From the NCBI GenBank assembly GCA_029237695.1, contig CM055271.1:83463488-83527487 (forward strand): a DNA stretch of 64,000 bases. Direction: 5' to 3'. Made by a program: the position numbers and the translations under genes. This document shows positions 9,551 to 21,430 of this stretch, piece by piece. Source of the DNA: Conchocele bisecta (Eukaryota > Mollusca > Bivalvia > Lucinida > Thyasiridae). The stretch's first letter is position 1. Every line of letters starts with the position of its first letter. Below the pieces are notes generated by a model. It worked only from the letters and a program-made list of their open reading frames with translations. It was not told the DNA's origin and ran no database searches.

Positions 9551-11304
9551 GCGAGCATTTGATAAATCATGTTAGACAACACCCCCTCGGCACTATGTGT
9601 GGCATAATCGCCAAAAGCCACCGTTATACTCCATTGGTCCAAATAGAAAATGTTCTCTGATAAATGATGAAACTCATCCCTAATTATATCATTAAACAGT
9701 GCGAGCATATGTATACGACCATCTCGTGCGTGTGGTCCTTTTATAAATACTTTCACGTCGGGTAACTTGGTAGTTAAATAGTTGACGGCGTGTGCAATAT
9801 TTCTAATTCTACTCTTAAACACCCACGGATCATATTGCTGCACGTGAAGAGCGACGCCGATGATAATTATAATATTTCTGTTAGCAATATCAAGTTGGTT
9901 GAATAAGTATATTTTTGGATGTTGTTTACGTTCCATGTTTCTTTCATCAGTTACGTTTGTACTTGCTTGCGGTCTATGTATTTCCGTGCGTTTATCGTGG
10001 ACATACTTGGTCAGTTCATACAAATACTCACTGACGGATCTGAATGAGCCAATGTCGGCATAGTAATTAGTAAACTGATACGGCATGGCATGCGTGGTCC
10101 ACGACATCGACATGTTCATAGATCGCTTCCTTACAATGGAAAGTCTATACAGCGTATATGTATTCACAGGCGTTGTCTCAAACATCGTGTTAAAATATGT
10201 ATACCACTGTCTGAGTGTAGAGTCGCCATACATGGCAATATGCGTGTTTCTCAGACACGTCTTATAGTCAGCGTATGTGTTTTCTATGTTCGCCCTACAG
10301 TATGTGGACTTCCACAGAGAGTTGTCCACGTAGCCGGATGGTTTGTGCTTCATCCACGTCTCTGATCGAACATTCCAGTCCGTACATGGCGGCAATTTCG
10401 CTTCACTTGATTCACCATTTGGTTTATTGTTGTCATCTTTCACGTCTATTGTTGTTGGCACAATGACGCCGTTAACCTCGGGTAAATCTAATGTCAAACA
10501 ATACTGGCGTACTCCTTTTGGCTCAGACCTCCCGTAGCAATACCGTTTAATATCACTACATTGCAGGTTGGGGTTCACTGGCCTTTCACAATACCAGGAT
10601 AAATCGTAGTTTTCTTTGGTCATGTTACAGACGTCCCCTGGGCCACTCGCCAACCCAACTGTGGTCGGCAGACATTCTGTCCTTTCTCTATAGTTAAGAA
10701 ATTCAAATTCACCAAGTATAAATCGGTTAACAAGATACTTCCCATAGCGTAAGATACACGACTTCTGTAACATAAACTTTTGCCGACTCTCTGCTACAAC
10801 ACCAACGATTTGTGTCGTTCCTGGCCATCTTAGTTTGATACGGCCAGTGTATGTTCCATTCAGATGATCGACCATAGTTCCTATGCTGATACAATGGTCT
10901 CCCGTCATGGCGCGCAGGAAGAGAATGTCACTACCACGTGACTTACAGACGCTGCTACCGTTGTTCAAATTGATCGTAAACTGCACAGTGTCACCAACAG
11001 TGTAGGAGCTCTTCTCGACGAGTATCTGGTACGTGGGAATATTGTCTTCGCGGAACGCACACACTTCCGGATCGGAGACTTCAGATTGTGAAAATCTATA
11101 ATACACGTTTGTTTCGTGAGTGCAGTCCTTACAGTACGGCACAAGTGGTAGATTTGTAGATTGAAGCGAAGATGTGTAACGCCAGTGCACGAGGAAACCA
11201 ATACCCAGTAGAACTGCTAATGTATAAATAATATTCTGCTTATCCCGTCTCAGTAGTCTGTGTTTAGTAAATCTCAACTTCCAAGCTCGGCCGGTCATTA
11301 TCAT
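9535..11304 (-). CDS. NXPE-family (neurexophilin/PC-esterase domain) protein
   Basis: A 589-residue intron-free frame. Seen: short basic N-terminal tail, one hydrophobic membrane segment at about residues 24-40 (type II anchor), then a Cys-rich lumenal/extracellular part. Residues about 92-170 look like the Ig/filamin-like domain of NXPE proteins (YTVGDTVQFTINL, TYTGRIKLRWPGT). The PC-esterase part carries the nucleophile block MYGDSTLRQW (Ser 362), a GVALHVQQYDPWVF block (483-496) like the family's 'GqHF' region, and a C-terminal DQWSITVAFGDYATH (D555, H570) matching the usual D...H end. The family motif normally reads WDMT; here it is WSIT, so the acid residue is uncertain. Several NxS/T sites. 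Length fits the family (about 550). Start: the first Met after a stop. A splice acceptor-like TTCATTTCAG about 33 nt upstream (near 11338) suggests a 5' UTR intron. Substrate unknown. Confidence 0.9.
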   Translation of the reverse strand: MIMTGRAWKLRFTKHRLLRRDKQNIIYTLAVLLGIGFLVHWRYTSSLQSTNLPLVPYCKDCTHETNVYYRFSQSEVSDPEVCAFREDNIPTYQILVEKSSYTVGDTVQFTINLNNGSSVCKSRGSDILFLRAMTGDHCISIGTMVDHLNGTYTGRIKLRWPGTTQIVGVVAESRQKFMLQKSCILRYGKYLVNRFILGEFEFLNYRERTECLPTTVGLASGPGDVCNMTKENYDLSWYCERPVNPNLQCSDIKRYCYGRSEPKGVRQYCLTLDLPEVNGVIVPTTIDVKDDNNKPNGESSEAKLPPCTDWNVRSETWMKHKPSGYVDNSLWKSTYCRANIENTYADYKTCLRNTHIAMYGDSTLRQWYTYFNTMFETTPVNTYTLYRLSIVRKRSMNMSMSWTTHAMPYQFTNYYADIGSFRSVSEYLYELTKYVHDKRTEIHRPQASTNVTDERNMERKQHPKIYLFNQLDIANRNIIIIIGVALHVQQYDPWVFKSRIRNIAHAVNYLTTKLPDVKVFIKGPHARDGRIHMLALFNDIIRDEFHHLSENIFYLDQWSITVAFGDYATHSAEGVLSNMIYQMLAHVCM

Positions 11305-11579
11305 CTCGCAAACTACGCAAGTATGCGTCTGTGTCTGAAATGAACATAAATATCATGCATGATTATACTAAAACAGAGTTATACTTACCATATTATTTTT
11401 CGGAACAAAACCATGTACCGGTACGCACATGTGGATGACCAGAAAATAACTGAATTTTGCTACAATACTGAAATAAAATTATATAGTGGGCAAGTATCAA
11501 TTCCAATGCAGTCAGAATGTTTTTCTTTTATTTTCTTCAAAGCTTAACCCGCTTCACTGCTTCTTGCAGAACATCAGTT
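11305..11579. other. Upstream region of NXPE gene
   Basis: On the minus strand there is a donor-like GGTAAGT near 11391-11397 and an acceptor-like TTCATTTCAG near 11338. They are only about 55 nt apart, so they probably do not form one intron together. No promoter motif was identified. Confidence 0.3.
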
Positions 11580-11586
11580 ACTATAT

Positions 11587-11742
11587 AGAGGATATTCCAT
11601 CGTACATTTTAAATAGCGGGAAATAATACACGAGTGTGCGTCGGCTTCCGCGTAAGCAACGAGTGAGCGTAGCACGGACACCGACGGACACGAGTGTGTT
11701 ATTTCCGCTATTCAAACATGTACGATGGAATATCCTATTTAT
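11587..11742. mobile_element. Small foldback element
   Basis: GGATATTCCATCGTACAT at the left is inverted at the right (ATGTACGATGGAATATCC). The arms continue through GTAATA/TATTAC-like words to a GC-rich centre with ACACGAGTGTG inverted. Single copy in this window; family unknown. Confidence 0.75.
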
Positions 11743-11745
11743 TAC

Positions 11746-12951
11746 ACTTCCACGGTGGATACATATGCACATTTAGTCTATTTTTGAGATTATAATCAAT
11801 GAATTGTGATGTGCGCATGAATAGTTATACAATGACATGTTTTCCAGCGTTTTGACGTTACTTTGTGTGACGTCAAATGTGACGTCATGTAAACTTTTTG
11901 AAATTCAAATTGCGCAGCTATCTCTATGAACCAGATATATTTGAGTGCATGTTTGGAATGTGTTCAATCACATTAACAGTATAGATTAGTCGAGACCCTT
12001 TCCAAATTTTCAAATACATGTAACTTTATTTTGTAATAAAAAGTAAACAGTTTGCATGGTAGCTCCAAGAAAACAGGCGCGCAATTACGGGTGTTCTCTT
12101 CACGGTGTATTATTTGTAAGGAGTTGATTACGGATTTTCTCTCACGGCGAAACCCGTGCAAATAATTTGCAAGAGAGTAATAAAGTTAAATATTACCAAA
12201 TTCAGGTTGAAACCGGTTAATATTTGTTTTAAAAAAATGAAGAAATAACTCTTGAATGCATTATAATTTGAACCGTTACTACTTGTGATATGTTGTACTT
12301 TGTACATGTATATGTTAAGATCATCTTAAGGACATACTTCGTTGGAATGAATCATGTGTTTCATATATATCTGCTTCCTAAGGGTAATGGGATGCAGGTA
12401 TATACTGTCTGAACATGATCTAGTTAGTGACTGTGTACTATATGTTACATTGTGTTGCCATGTGGTCTATCTTAGTACACATATGCCATCGGTCAGTTTA
12501 ACCTCTTGTAGCGTTTGAAACAGACAATGAATCTGAGGACATAAACTATTAAATTTAGTATAACATGTTCCAACGACTCTTATTCGCACAATGCAATCAC
12601 TTATATCATGCCAACGCATACACCATGTGTGATATATGCGCTATTCTTTCCCCGTTTTGAAAATCTACAGTGGTCACGTTTTCCTGTGTAATTCTTCCGG
12701 TTACTCCGCTCAACTAATTTTATAATTACATGTATGACAACGTTACGACATACGTACTGCTAGCAATACCTTTTTGATATCAGCACAAGTTCTTAAAAAT
12801 AATTTCACTGCAGTATATGTGGTACACCATGTGTGTACATGTAGTATCGCTTATTTGCCTGCAATCTGTTGAATTGTCTTTCTTAAAGAATAGAGATAAA
12901 CTCTGTGAGATGACTATTCATCATCCCACGTCGTGTCGTATGCCTTTTCCA
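11746..12951. other. Intergenic, nothing recognised
   Basis: AT-rich sequence with no domain, splice-flanked frame or clear repeat. TGACGTCA-like words at 11870-11900 are too common to interpret. Confidence 0.5.
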
Positions 12952-13256
12952 GTAGCCTATTTCACCAACATTGCAAAGTATACTTTACTAGCAAAGTATA
13001 CTTTGAGGGAATAATCATTTATTTTTCATGAAATGCATTATTTCATATAGAACTAACAAATGCATATATTTGATGATTAAAAGTATGCAGAATTATTATA
13101 CTGAATGTATTACATTATCACAGCCAAAATGGCTGTGATAATGTAATAAATTCAGTATAATAAAGATTAATAAATTTATCCTTAAATTGAAAATTTCTCC
13201 CTCAAAGTATACTTTGCTAGAAAGGTAAACTTTGCAATGTTGGTGAAATAGGTTAC
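12952..13256. mobile_element. MITE D, copy 3
   Basis: Complete, with GTAGCC...GGTTAC ends, doubled AAAGTATACTTT palindromes at the left and a central dyad GCCAAAATGGC. It lies in the reverse orientation relative to copy 1. Confidence 0.92.
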
Positions 13257-13344
13257 AGGTCGAAAGATACAGCAACTATATGCTGATTCTTAACAAAACT
13301 TCAAGTCTAACCAGAGTATCAACAGTGCTTCTCTGGCGACGAAA

Positions 13345-13609
13345 CATAGAGAATAGTAGGTTAGTGCCGTGAATGGGAAAACATATCTGGCAAGGCTCAG
13401 GAAACGGGATGGGCGAGGCTCTGCCGAGCACATCCCGTTTCTGTGCCTCACCAGATATTTTTTCCCATTCACGGCACTCACCTACTATTCTATTTATCCC
13501 GTCAACACCTACAAATGGCTGTAAAATGCACAAATTGTATTGACTGGATATCAAAAATGTTTCACGGCACCGTGTTTCACGGCACATACGCACTGTGTTG
13601 ACGGGATAA
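13345..13609 (+). mobile_element. Composite element A, copy
   Basis: Hairpin and TIR modules are both present. The right edge abuts minus-strand LINE sequence at 13612, so this A inserted into or next to a LINE fragment. Confidence 0.85.
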
Positions 13610-13611
13610 AT

Positions 13612-13820
13612 TCAGGTACTAGTCCATTCGAGTCAAAGAACCAGGCAAGCATATCGTTAATCAAACGTTCCATGGTTTTACATACGCAGCTAGTAAGTGC
13701 GATGTAACTTGATGGGTCGGTGTGATCCTTGCCCGGTTTGGGAACAGGTATAATTGTAGCTTCCCGCCATGAAGGCGGAAAGACGCCTTGTTCCCAAATG
13801 GTATTTAACTATTTCAAGGA
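13612..13820 (-). pseudogene. Jockey/I-type LINE fragment, start of RT domain
   Basis: Minus-strand translation gives WEQGVFPPSWREATIIPVP, KPGKDHTDPSSY and IALTSCVCKTMERLIND, the classic N-terminal RT block of Jockey/I-group non-LTR retrotransposons. Two residues normally between SSY and IALTSC (usually RP) are absent, suggesting a 6-bp deletion. It is truncated by family A at its downstream end. Orientation is opposite to the large LINE cluster that follows. Confidence 0.8.
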
Positions 13821-13994
13821 GGTTATCCAACGAGTGTTCAGGTAAATGCTTTAGCAGGTGGTAGCATCATGGCCCGATGATGTATCATGTGTTTTGTCGA
13901 GGGAAGCTTTTAATTCCCTCACAGAGAAAGAAGTGTTGTAATGTTCTAAATTGTGTTAACTGAAATTGAATTTGGTTTTCTCTTGCTCAGATTT

Positions 13995-15150
13995 CACCTT
14001 CAAAAACTCCTTTCCAAGCCCGAGTCGGTACAACCTTTTTCGCGGTCTTCACCCTAATCTCGAACTTACACTGGAACACATCCTATCCCAGTTGTTCGGG
14101 GGTAGTAATGTCTTGGCATTATAGTTTAAACCTCATTTGCGACACTTGAAAGCTAAATGCCAGAAAACACTCACCTAATTACTGGCAAATCACATGCTTG
14201 GGTGCAGACCAAAAGGTGCTGCACCGCCTTCACATTGCACATGTTCGCTCAAAACTAGGCTACGGATGCAATATGTGTGTATCAGCCAGTAAATATGATC
14301 TACTACATTCAAATCCGTGTAATCCAGCTTATGACACTATCTTTCATCGAACTACAGATGCTGTATTAGATAAGAAACCAAGCTTCAAGCCACCATTCGG
14401 CAAGAGAATGGATACTTTAATACATGATGCTGGCTTGGATCTGGATCACATTGCCAAATATGCTGTCCCAGATACTCCACCGTGGCAGTTGGAGCCGCCT
14501 AAGGAGATCTTCGATCTTAGCCAGCACACGAAAGCAACAACTGATCCATCCATTTTATAAAGTTAAAGACAGGTACGGTACATACACTCCGCTTTTCACT
14601 GACGACTCAAAGGACGGGGACCCAGTAGCTGCTGCTGCCGCTATCCCCGAGGGAGATTTGAATCCAGACTCCCAGATAAATCTTCGATATTTTCTGCGGA
14701 ATTGAGGGCAATTTTATTTGCTCTTGATTTTGCGAAAATATCTTGGAGAAAGCAATTCATTTTATTTTCCGATTCACTAGCTTTGTACAACATGAAACTT
14801 GAGCATCCACTTGTCCGCCAAATCATGCTGTGAAACCGTCTTTGTGCGTTTCTGCGTATGGACTTGTACGCCGGGATGAAGTTGTCGTTAGTCGGTTTCT
14901 CCATGAAACTAGCTTGTATCGAAAGATCTGATGTTTATCATTGTATACATGTTTCTCATTTCCATAATTTTATCATTGTATATATGTTGCTCATTTGTAT
15001 TGTCCATATTAATAGTTTTACCTTATTCATATGATTGCCTACCACATCTAACATACTATTTTACTATTATTTGTATTCTTCATCTAAATTGCTTGGCCCT
15101 AAATTATATTATTTTTCGTTTATGGGCCGGTAAGCACCATTCCATTCCGG
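13995..15150 (+). pseudogene. LINE copy 1, internally deleted, with 3' tail
   Basis: Collinear with the longest copy (15816-17880) but missing the RT catalytic YxDD region and about 150 bp of the thumb. The surviving frame at 14198-14560 (HRLHIAHVRSKLGYG ... KPSFKPPFGKRMD) breaks before the RNase H region (14560-14830). The tail (14935-15150) matches the 3' UTR at 17881-18090. Multiple frameshifts; not functional. Confidence 0.8.
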
Positions 15151-15815
15151 CATATGACACTGTCCTTCATCGAAATACAGATACTGTATTCAATAAGAAA
15201 CCAAGCTTCAAGCCACCATTCGGCAAGAAAATGGATCCTTTAATACATGGTTCTAGCTTAGATCTGACTCATATTGCCAAATACGCTGTCCGCGATACTA
15301 CACCGTGGCATTTTAAAATCACTTTTCCTTGAAGGTAAATACAGTTACAGTACATAGAGAATACCAGGCTATTGTCTTTTGATATCAAGTTTATCAGGCA
15401 AGGCTATGAAACGCGTAGGAATTCCGAGGCTTGCCGATAAACTTGATATCAAAATACACTGACCGCTCAAAGGACTGGGACCGGGTAGCTGCTGCTGCCG
15501 CTGTCCCCGATGGAGATCTTCAATCCAGACAGCGAGATCAATCGTCGATATTTTCTGCCGAATTGAGGGCAAATTCACTGGCTCTTGACTTTGCGAAAAT
15601 CTCTTGGAGAAAGCAATTAATTTTGTTTTCCGATTAATTATCTTCACTACAAGCTTTTTACAACATGACGCTTGAACATCCACTTATCTACCAAGTCATT
15701 TGGCTACATCATCTTTAACTTTCGTCTGCCAAAGCCACCCTTGAGCTACCGACTTCTAAATTTCCTATTTGCCATCATGACTTTAAGTCTTCCATTTACT
15801 CATCATCTCTTATAC
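15150..15815 (+). pseudogene. LINE copy 2, split by element C
   Basis: It starts in the connector upstream of RNase H (KPSFKPPFGKKMDPLIHG), is interrupted by element C at 15354-15463, resumes at the start of RNase H (degenerate) and runs with frameshifts to about 15815. The order of parts follows copy 3. Confidence 0.75.
15354..15463 (-). mobile_element. Element C inside LINE copy 2
   Basis: TAGAGAATACCAGGCTATTG ... TGATATCAAGTTTATCAGG with its inverse at the right. The uninterrupted LINE sequence at 17090-17115 defines the site. The right terminal TATTCTCTA is missing here. Confidence 0.75.
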
Positions 15816-17880
15816 AATGCAGACCCGGCGGGATCTGCTCACAAATAATAACCTTCATGCTGTGAAAACGAAAGTTGGCGAATGGACTCCTGCCTACAGG
15901 CGTGTACACCGGGATGAAGTTGTCATTGGTCGGTTACGCATTGGGCATACACATTTACGCATTTACCGTGCAACACATCCTACTGGACTGTATCGACTTT
16001 GCCGATATTCGACGCAAACACTTCAGTGTTACTTCACTTGTGGATTTTATTTCAAATTTTTGGAAAGACAGACAATTCCAAGTCCGAGTCGGTACAACCC
16101 TTTCTGATCCCCATGAACAGGAAATGGGTGTACCGCAGGGAAGTATATTGTCTGTTGCCCTTTTTAACATTAAACTGAATAATATTGTAAAATGCCTGCA
16201 ACCAGGTGTTGACTGTTCTTTATATGTCGATGATTTTTTAATATGTTACAAATGAAAGAACATGCAAACTATTGAGCGCCAATTACAACTGAGCCTCAAT
16301 AGAATTAACAAGTGGGCCACAGAAAACGGCTTCAAATTTTCGAAATATAAAACTAACTGCATGCATTTTTGCAAAAGACGCGGTCTTCACCCTGTTCCCG
16401 AACTTAAACTGGGATCACATCCCTTCCCAGTTGTTCGGGAACAGAAATTTCTTGGTCTTATCTTTGATCCTAAACCTCATTTAAGATACTTCAAAGCTAA
16501 ATGCCAGAAAGCACTCAACTTAATGCGAGTGGTAGCAAATCATGATTGGGGTGCAGACCGAAAGGTGCTGCACCGCCTTTACATCGCACATGTTCGCTCA
16601 AAACTAGACCACGGATGCACTGTATATGGGTCTGCCAGTAAATCCGATCTTCGGACGCTCGATCCAATACATCACCAAGGCTTACGACTCTGTCTGGGTG
16701 CATCCCGTACGTCTAACGCACAGAGCTTATATGCCGAAGCAAATGAGCCTTCTCTCCACGACAGACGCACCAAATTATCTTTGCAATACGCCACTAAACT
16801 ACATTCCAATCCATCTAATCCAGCTTATAACACTGTCTTTCATCGAACTACAGATGCTGCATTCGATAAGAAATCAAGCTTCAAGTCACCATTCGGCAAG
16901 AGAATGGATCCTTTGATACACGATGCTGGCTTGGATCTGGATCAGATTGCCAAATACGCTGTTTCAGATACTCCACCGTGGCAGTTGGAGCAGCCCAATG
17001 TGATCTTCGATCTTAGTCAGCACACGAAAGCAACAACTGATCCATCCATTTTTAAATCACTTTTTCTTGAGGTTAAAGACAGATACAATACATACACTCC
17101 GCTTTATACTGATGGCTCAAAGGTCGGGGACCGGGTAGCATCTTCTGCCGCTGTCCCCGAGGGAGATCTTCAATCCAGACTCCCAGACAAATCTTCGATA
17201 TTTTCTGCGGAATGGAGGGCGATTTTACTTGCTCTTGATTTCGCGAAAATATCTTGACGAAAGCAATTCATTTTATTTTCCGATTCATTATCTTCACTAC
17301 AAGCTTTGTACGGCATGAAGCTTGAACATCCACTTATCCGCCAAATCATGGAGCTACACCATATTTTACTTTCGTCTGGCAAGGACATTATTTGTTGTTG
17401 GCTACCCAGTCATACTGGTATCAAGGGCAATGACAGGGCAGATAGTGCTACCAAGGCCGCCCTACCAACTTCGCATTTTCCTGTTTGCTATCATGATTTT
17501 AAATCATCCATCAACTCATTCATCTCCGATACAATGCAGATCCAGTGGGATCTGCTCACAGATAATAAACTTCATGCTGTGAAACCGACTCTGGGCGAAT
17601 GGACTCCTGGCTACAGACATGTACGCCGGGATGAAGTTGTCCTTAGCATTGGACATACACGACTCACGCATTCGTATATGCTCAAAGGTGAGCCGCGTTC
17701 ATGGCGCATTCCATGCCACAGCGCATTTACCGTGCAACACATCCTACTGGACTGTATCGATTTTGCCGATATTCGAGGCAAACACTTCAATGTTACTTCA
17801 CTTGCGGAGCTATTCCAGGTGGAGAACATTGATGGTTTGCTTCACTTTCTACATGCAATTAACTTGTATCGGAAAATTTA
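15816..17880 (+). pseudogene. LINE copy 3: RT and RNase H, I/Jockey group
   Basis: The longest retrotransposon remnant. Seen: the RT block GVPQGSILSVALFNI and catalytic SLYVDDFLI (end of frame 15875-16255), then after a stop and shift the RT thumb (WATENGFKFSKYKTNCMHFC) and a long connector (frame 16262-17257). RNase H follows, with YTDGSK and SAEWRAILLALDF (catalytic D and E), a further stop, then WLPSHTGIKGNDRAD (frame 17306-17881). The C-terminal region carries RDEVVLSIGHTRLTHSY and VQHILLDCIDF. At least two stops or shifts make it dead. The region 15816-16045 is a copy of the C-terminal segment fused directly to RT at about 16045, so the 5' end is chimeric. No endonuclease or ORF1. Confidence 0.88.
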
Positions 17881-18587
17881 ATTTTTTCATTGTATACATG
17901 TTTCTCATTTCTATAATTCTATACACGTTTTTCATTTATTTGGTTTATCATATTAATATTTTTACCTTATCATCTGATTGTTTACCACATGTAACATACT
18001 ATTTTACTATTATTTTTATTCTTCATCTACATTGCTTTGCCCTAAATGATACTATTTTGAGTTGATGGGCCATTAAGCACCATTCCATTCCAGGTGGAGA
18101 ACATTGAAGGTTTACTTAGCTTTCTCCATGAAACCAACTTTTATCGGAAAAATTTCATTTTATCATTGTATACATGCTCATTTATATTGTTCATCATAGT
18201 TTTATTGTTACCCTAATCATTTGATTACCTACCACGTCTAACATACTATTTTACTATTATTTTTATTCTTCATCTACATTGCTTTGCCCTAAATGATACT
18301 ATTTTGAGTTGATGGGCCGTTAAGCACCATTCCATTCCAGGTGGAGAACATTGAAGGTTTACTTAGCTTTCTCCATGAAACCAACTTTTATCGGAAAAAT
18401 TTCATTTTATCATTGTATACATGCTCATTTATATTGTTCATCATAGTTTTATTTTTACCCTAATCATTTGATTACCTACCACGTCTAACATACTATTTTA
18501 CTATTATTTTCTTCTTCATCTACATTGTTTGGCCCTAAATTATACACTTTTGTGTTCATAGGCCGTTAAGCACCATTCCATTCCAAG
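17881..18587 (+). repeat. LINE 3' tail, tandemly reiterated
   Basis: The last ~60 coding bases plus the 3' UTR of the LINE are repeated head to tail: CAGGTGGAGAACATTGA at 17816, 18091 and 18338, and a final GCACCATTCCATTCC near 18575. The unit is 247 bp for the last complete repeats. Each unit ends in a short CATTCCATTCC tail. Confidence 0.85.
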
Positions 18588-18745
18588 ATATATCACAAAA
18601 TCAAGGGCGAGTAAAATTTCCCTCAATTCCGCAGAAAATACCGAAGATCCATCTGGGAGTCTGGACTGAAGATCTGCCTCGGAGACAGCTGCAGCAGCCA
18701 CCCGATCCCCGTCCCCTGAGCCACCAGCGAAAAGCGGAGTGTATA
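18588..18745 (-). pseudogene. Inverted LINE RNase H fragment
   Basis: Reverse complement of the YTDGS...AEWRAI part of RNase H (compare 17090-17250), placed head to head with the tail array. Too short and mutated to code. Confidence 0.75.
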
Positions 18746-19098
18746 TAGGAATGAATGGCCTTTCTGTGGAATTTATCGGGGTATGAACTTGGAAAAGTCG
18801 CGGGAATACTGGACGAAGGCCGGAAGGCCTCGTCCAGTATTACCGCGACTTTTCCAAGTTTATATCTCCGATAGATTCAACAAAAAGGCCATTCATTCCT
18901 TATAATTCCAGCATTTGAAATAAATTCATCAAGAAAATGTGTTTATTTTCCGTTTTCTTAAGAATTATTTTAACTGCGCCTCACGGTTACGGAAAGTAGT
19001 TCGGCGTGGGAGTTTACTGGGATATAAATTTTGGACAGAGACTTGCTACGGGCCATTAAAATGATAGGGAATTGTGTAAATATTTTTGTGCTGGAATT
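18746..19098 (-). mobile_element. Composite element I, copy 2 (inverted)
   Basis: Hairpin module at 18746-18902, then the TTCCAGCA module at 18899-19098, in the opposite order to copy 1 as expected for an inverted insertion. Confidence 0.82.
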
Positions 19099-19139
19099 AT
19101 TGTATTGTATCTGTCCCCAACCCCCAGAAAAAGCGACTG

Positions 19140-19200
19140 GACGGGCCCTAAATGATACTCCTTTGTGTTGGTGGGCCGTTAAGCACCATTCCTTTGCACT
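19140..19200 (+). repeat. LINE 3' end fragment
   Basis: GGGCCGTTAAGCACCATTCC, the terminal LINE tail word, recurs here next to element I, suggesting I inserted into an older LINE tail. Confidence 0.6.
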
Positions 19201-19478
19201 ATGTTGGTTAAAATTGTTATGCTAGTGTTTTAATAAAGACGATCATGTATTGCCTGAAATTCGTAAGAAATCAGACCTAATTATACTTTGGCTAACTATA
19301 ACGGATAGCACGCTGTAAATAATTGCCTTCGGAACATATTGCTCTCAAAAGTATTAGTTTACCGGTCATAATTTGCTAAACACTACGAGATATGAACTTG
19401 GCCGAAAACTTGTCCATACTAAGATGTCTCAGATGACAGTTCAATGCGCAGTATGGTATACTCTAAAACAACAGTCAG

Positions 19479-19626
19479 GGCCCGGTTGTTCAAAACTTCA
19501 GTTAGCTTAACGGACTGTTAAATCCTTAACTGAATGGTTAAAATCTCTGTTTAACAGAGATTTTAACCATTCAGTTAAGGATTTAACAGTCCGTTAAGCT
19601 AACTGATGTTTTGAACAACCGGGCCC
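19479..19626. mobile_element. Palindromic MITE H, copy 2
   Basis: Near-perfect 148-bp palindrome with GGGCCCGGTTGTTCAAAAC ends and central AATCTCTGTTTAACAGAGAT. Confidence 0.9.
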
Positions 19627-20431
19627 TGGTGTACTTTCTACAGATACTCAATCGCATTTACGAAACTATTATCTTTGAAACAAATGATTATTGTTCGATA
19701 AAGCCAGTCATTACAGTATTACATATTTCTTGTCCTTCGATATTTGGCCATGTTGGGCCAAACCCGGACTTTGCGTATATACAATTGGGTTTTGGTGATT
19801 TTACATCTACATACCATATATTATTAGAATCCGGCGGATGACACTAGATCCTTTTTTCAAAATTCAAGATGGGGTCCAAGATGGCTGCCCAAAACAACAC
19901 AACTAAGTATTCGCCTCTGATTAGTGTAAATTTACCGCTTTCTCTTTCTTGTATTACGCATTGCTTTAAACCAAATCCTTAAAACGTCATTATTTGTGTT
20001 TTGTATCCAAAATAGCACTCAATATGGCCGCGAAATACGTTTCATAGTAAATAAGTGTGTTACTATGCCTTGGAAATGTTCAAATATGCGTTGACATTCA
20101 TTGCGTTCATTATAAACACTTTTCAGTTTCATTCTGCGGTTTGGATAATGCCTTTGATGACGAATCATTCAGATATATACTAGTGTAATGATTTCCAGGA
20201 TGGACGAATAATGTGTTGTTTTTGTTTTTACAAACTATGATTAATTTCCATTTAAAACTTCTCTGCCAAACACATGACACATACTTGTAATGAAATAAAT
20301 CATGCATTCCTGTTTCGTATCTGTATTCTCTCTACCACATCACAAATATATGGTCTAAATTGCATCCAATATGGCCGCTATGACATTAAATAAACTGTTG
20401 TGGCACACTCGCTTACAAACGTAATGGTTTT
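19627..20431. other. No gene; weak dispersed words
   Basis: Contains 'CAAGATGG' and 'AATATGGCCGC' words (19865, 20030, 20370) that look like an old dispersed repeat, but no boundaries or coding segment can be defined. Confidence 0.45.
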
Positions 20432-20698
20432 TATCCCGTCAACACAGTGCGTATGTGCCGTGAAACACGGTGCCGTGAAACATTTTTGATATCCAGTCAA
20501 TACCATTTTTGCATTTTACAGCCATTTGTATGTGTTGACGGGAGAAATAGAATAGTAAGTTAGTGCCGTGAATGGGAAAAAATATCTGGCGCGGCATGGA
20601 AACGGGATGTGCTCGGCAGAGCCTCGCCCATCCCGTTTCCTGAGCCTTGCCAGATATTTTTTCCCATTCACGGCACTAACCTACTATTCTCTATATAG
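20432..20698 (-). mobile_element. Composite element A, inverted copy
   Basis: The TIR module comes first (TTTATCCCGTCAACAC at 20432), then the hairpin module ending CTACTATTCTCTATA. This confirms that the two modules keep a fixed relative order and orientation. Confidence 0.85.
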
Positions 20699-21119
20699 TG
20701 ATTACAATTGAACGACACTGTGTAGTATTCACTGTTGAATGGTTTAAATATGTGTATGATACTTATTATTACTGTCCCCGCTATAAAATGTGTTCTGAAG
20801 GAATGGGTTACTTTCGGGATGTGCAGCCAACGATCCCTGAATATGACTAAGTACTAATAGTAGCATCATTAAATATATGCGCACTGGAAAAACAGCACAC
20901 GACATGCATGAAATAAGATACATATCAAATTGATTGATATGTGGGAAATTTCAAGAAGCGCGTTGAATGAATACCTGCATCAGCATCTTTGAAAGATCCG
21001 TTCATCCATATTATATGACAACAGCAGACTACAAGTTTTCTTTCCCGCATTCTAAGGGTTAAGTGTAATGTATAAAAAATATGTATATACAATACCATCA
21101 AAGTCAAATATTCGCATAC

Positions 21120-21430
21120 ATGTAAGAAAATGGATTCCAATACAAATGGATTCCAACTCTTTTATCAAAATAATGTAATTATATTTCACTCAACCGATTT
21201 CACAAAGATATTCAGATGTAATAACATATATACATGTAACAACATTTACAATGTCATATAGTTTCTAAGTATATTTCTACTTACACGTCCGGTTTATTTC
21301 AACGCAGCACAGCAAATCGAGCCACGCAGTCAATTGCGTTACCGGTGGCAATTATCAACTCGATTGATGTGCAACAGATTGCGGGCGGCAGAAAAATAAA
21401 TGAATACGCGGATTAATCTGCTACACTATA
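21120..21430 (+). repeat. Dispersed repeat F, copy 2
   Basis: Matches 4725-5365 but lacks the 42-bp minisatellite. Ends with the shared ATTGATGTGCAACAGATTGC region. Confidence 0.65.

Noticed and set aside
9860..10537. Plus-strand frames of 60-91 codons
   Set aside because: Antisense shadows of the NXPE coding sequence.
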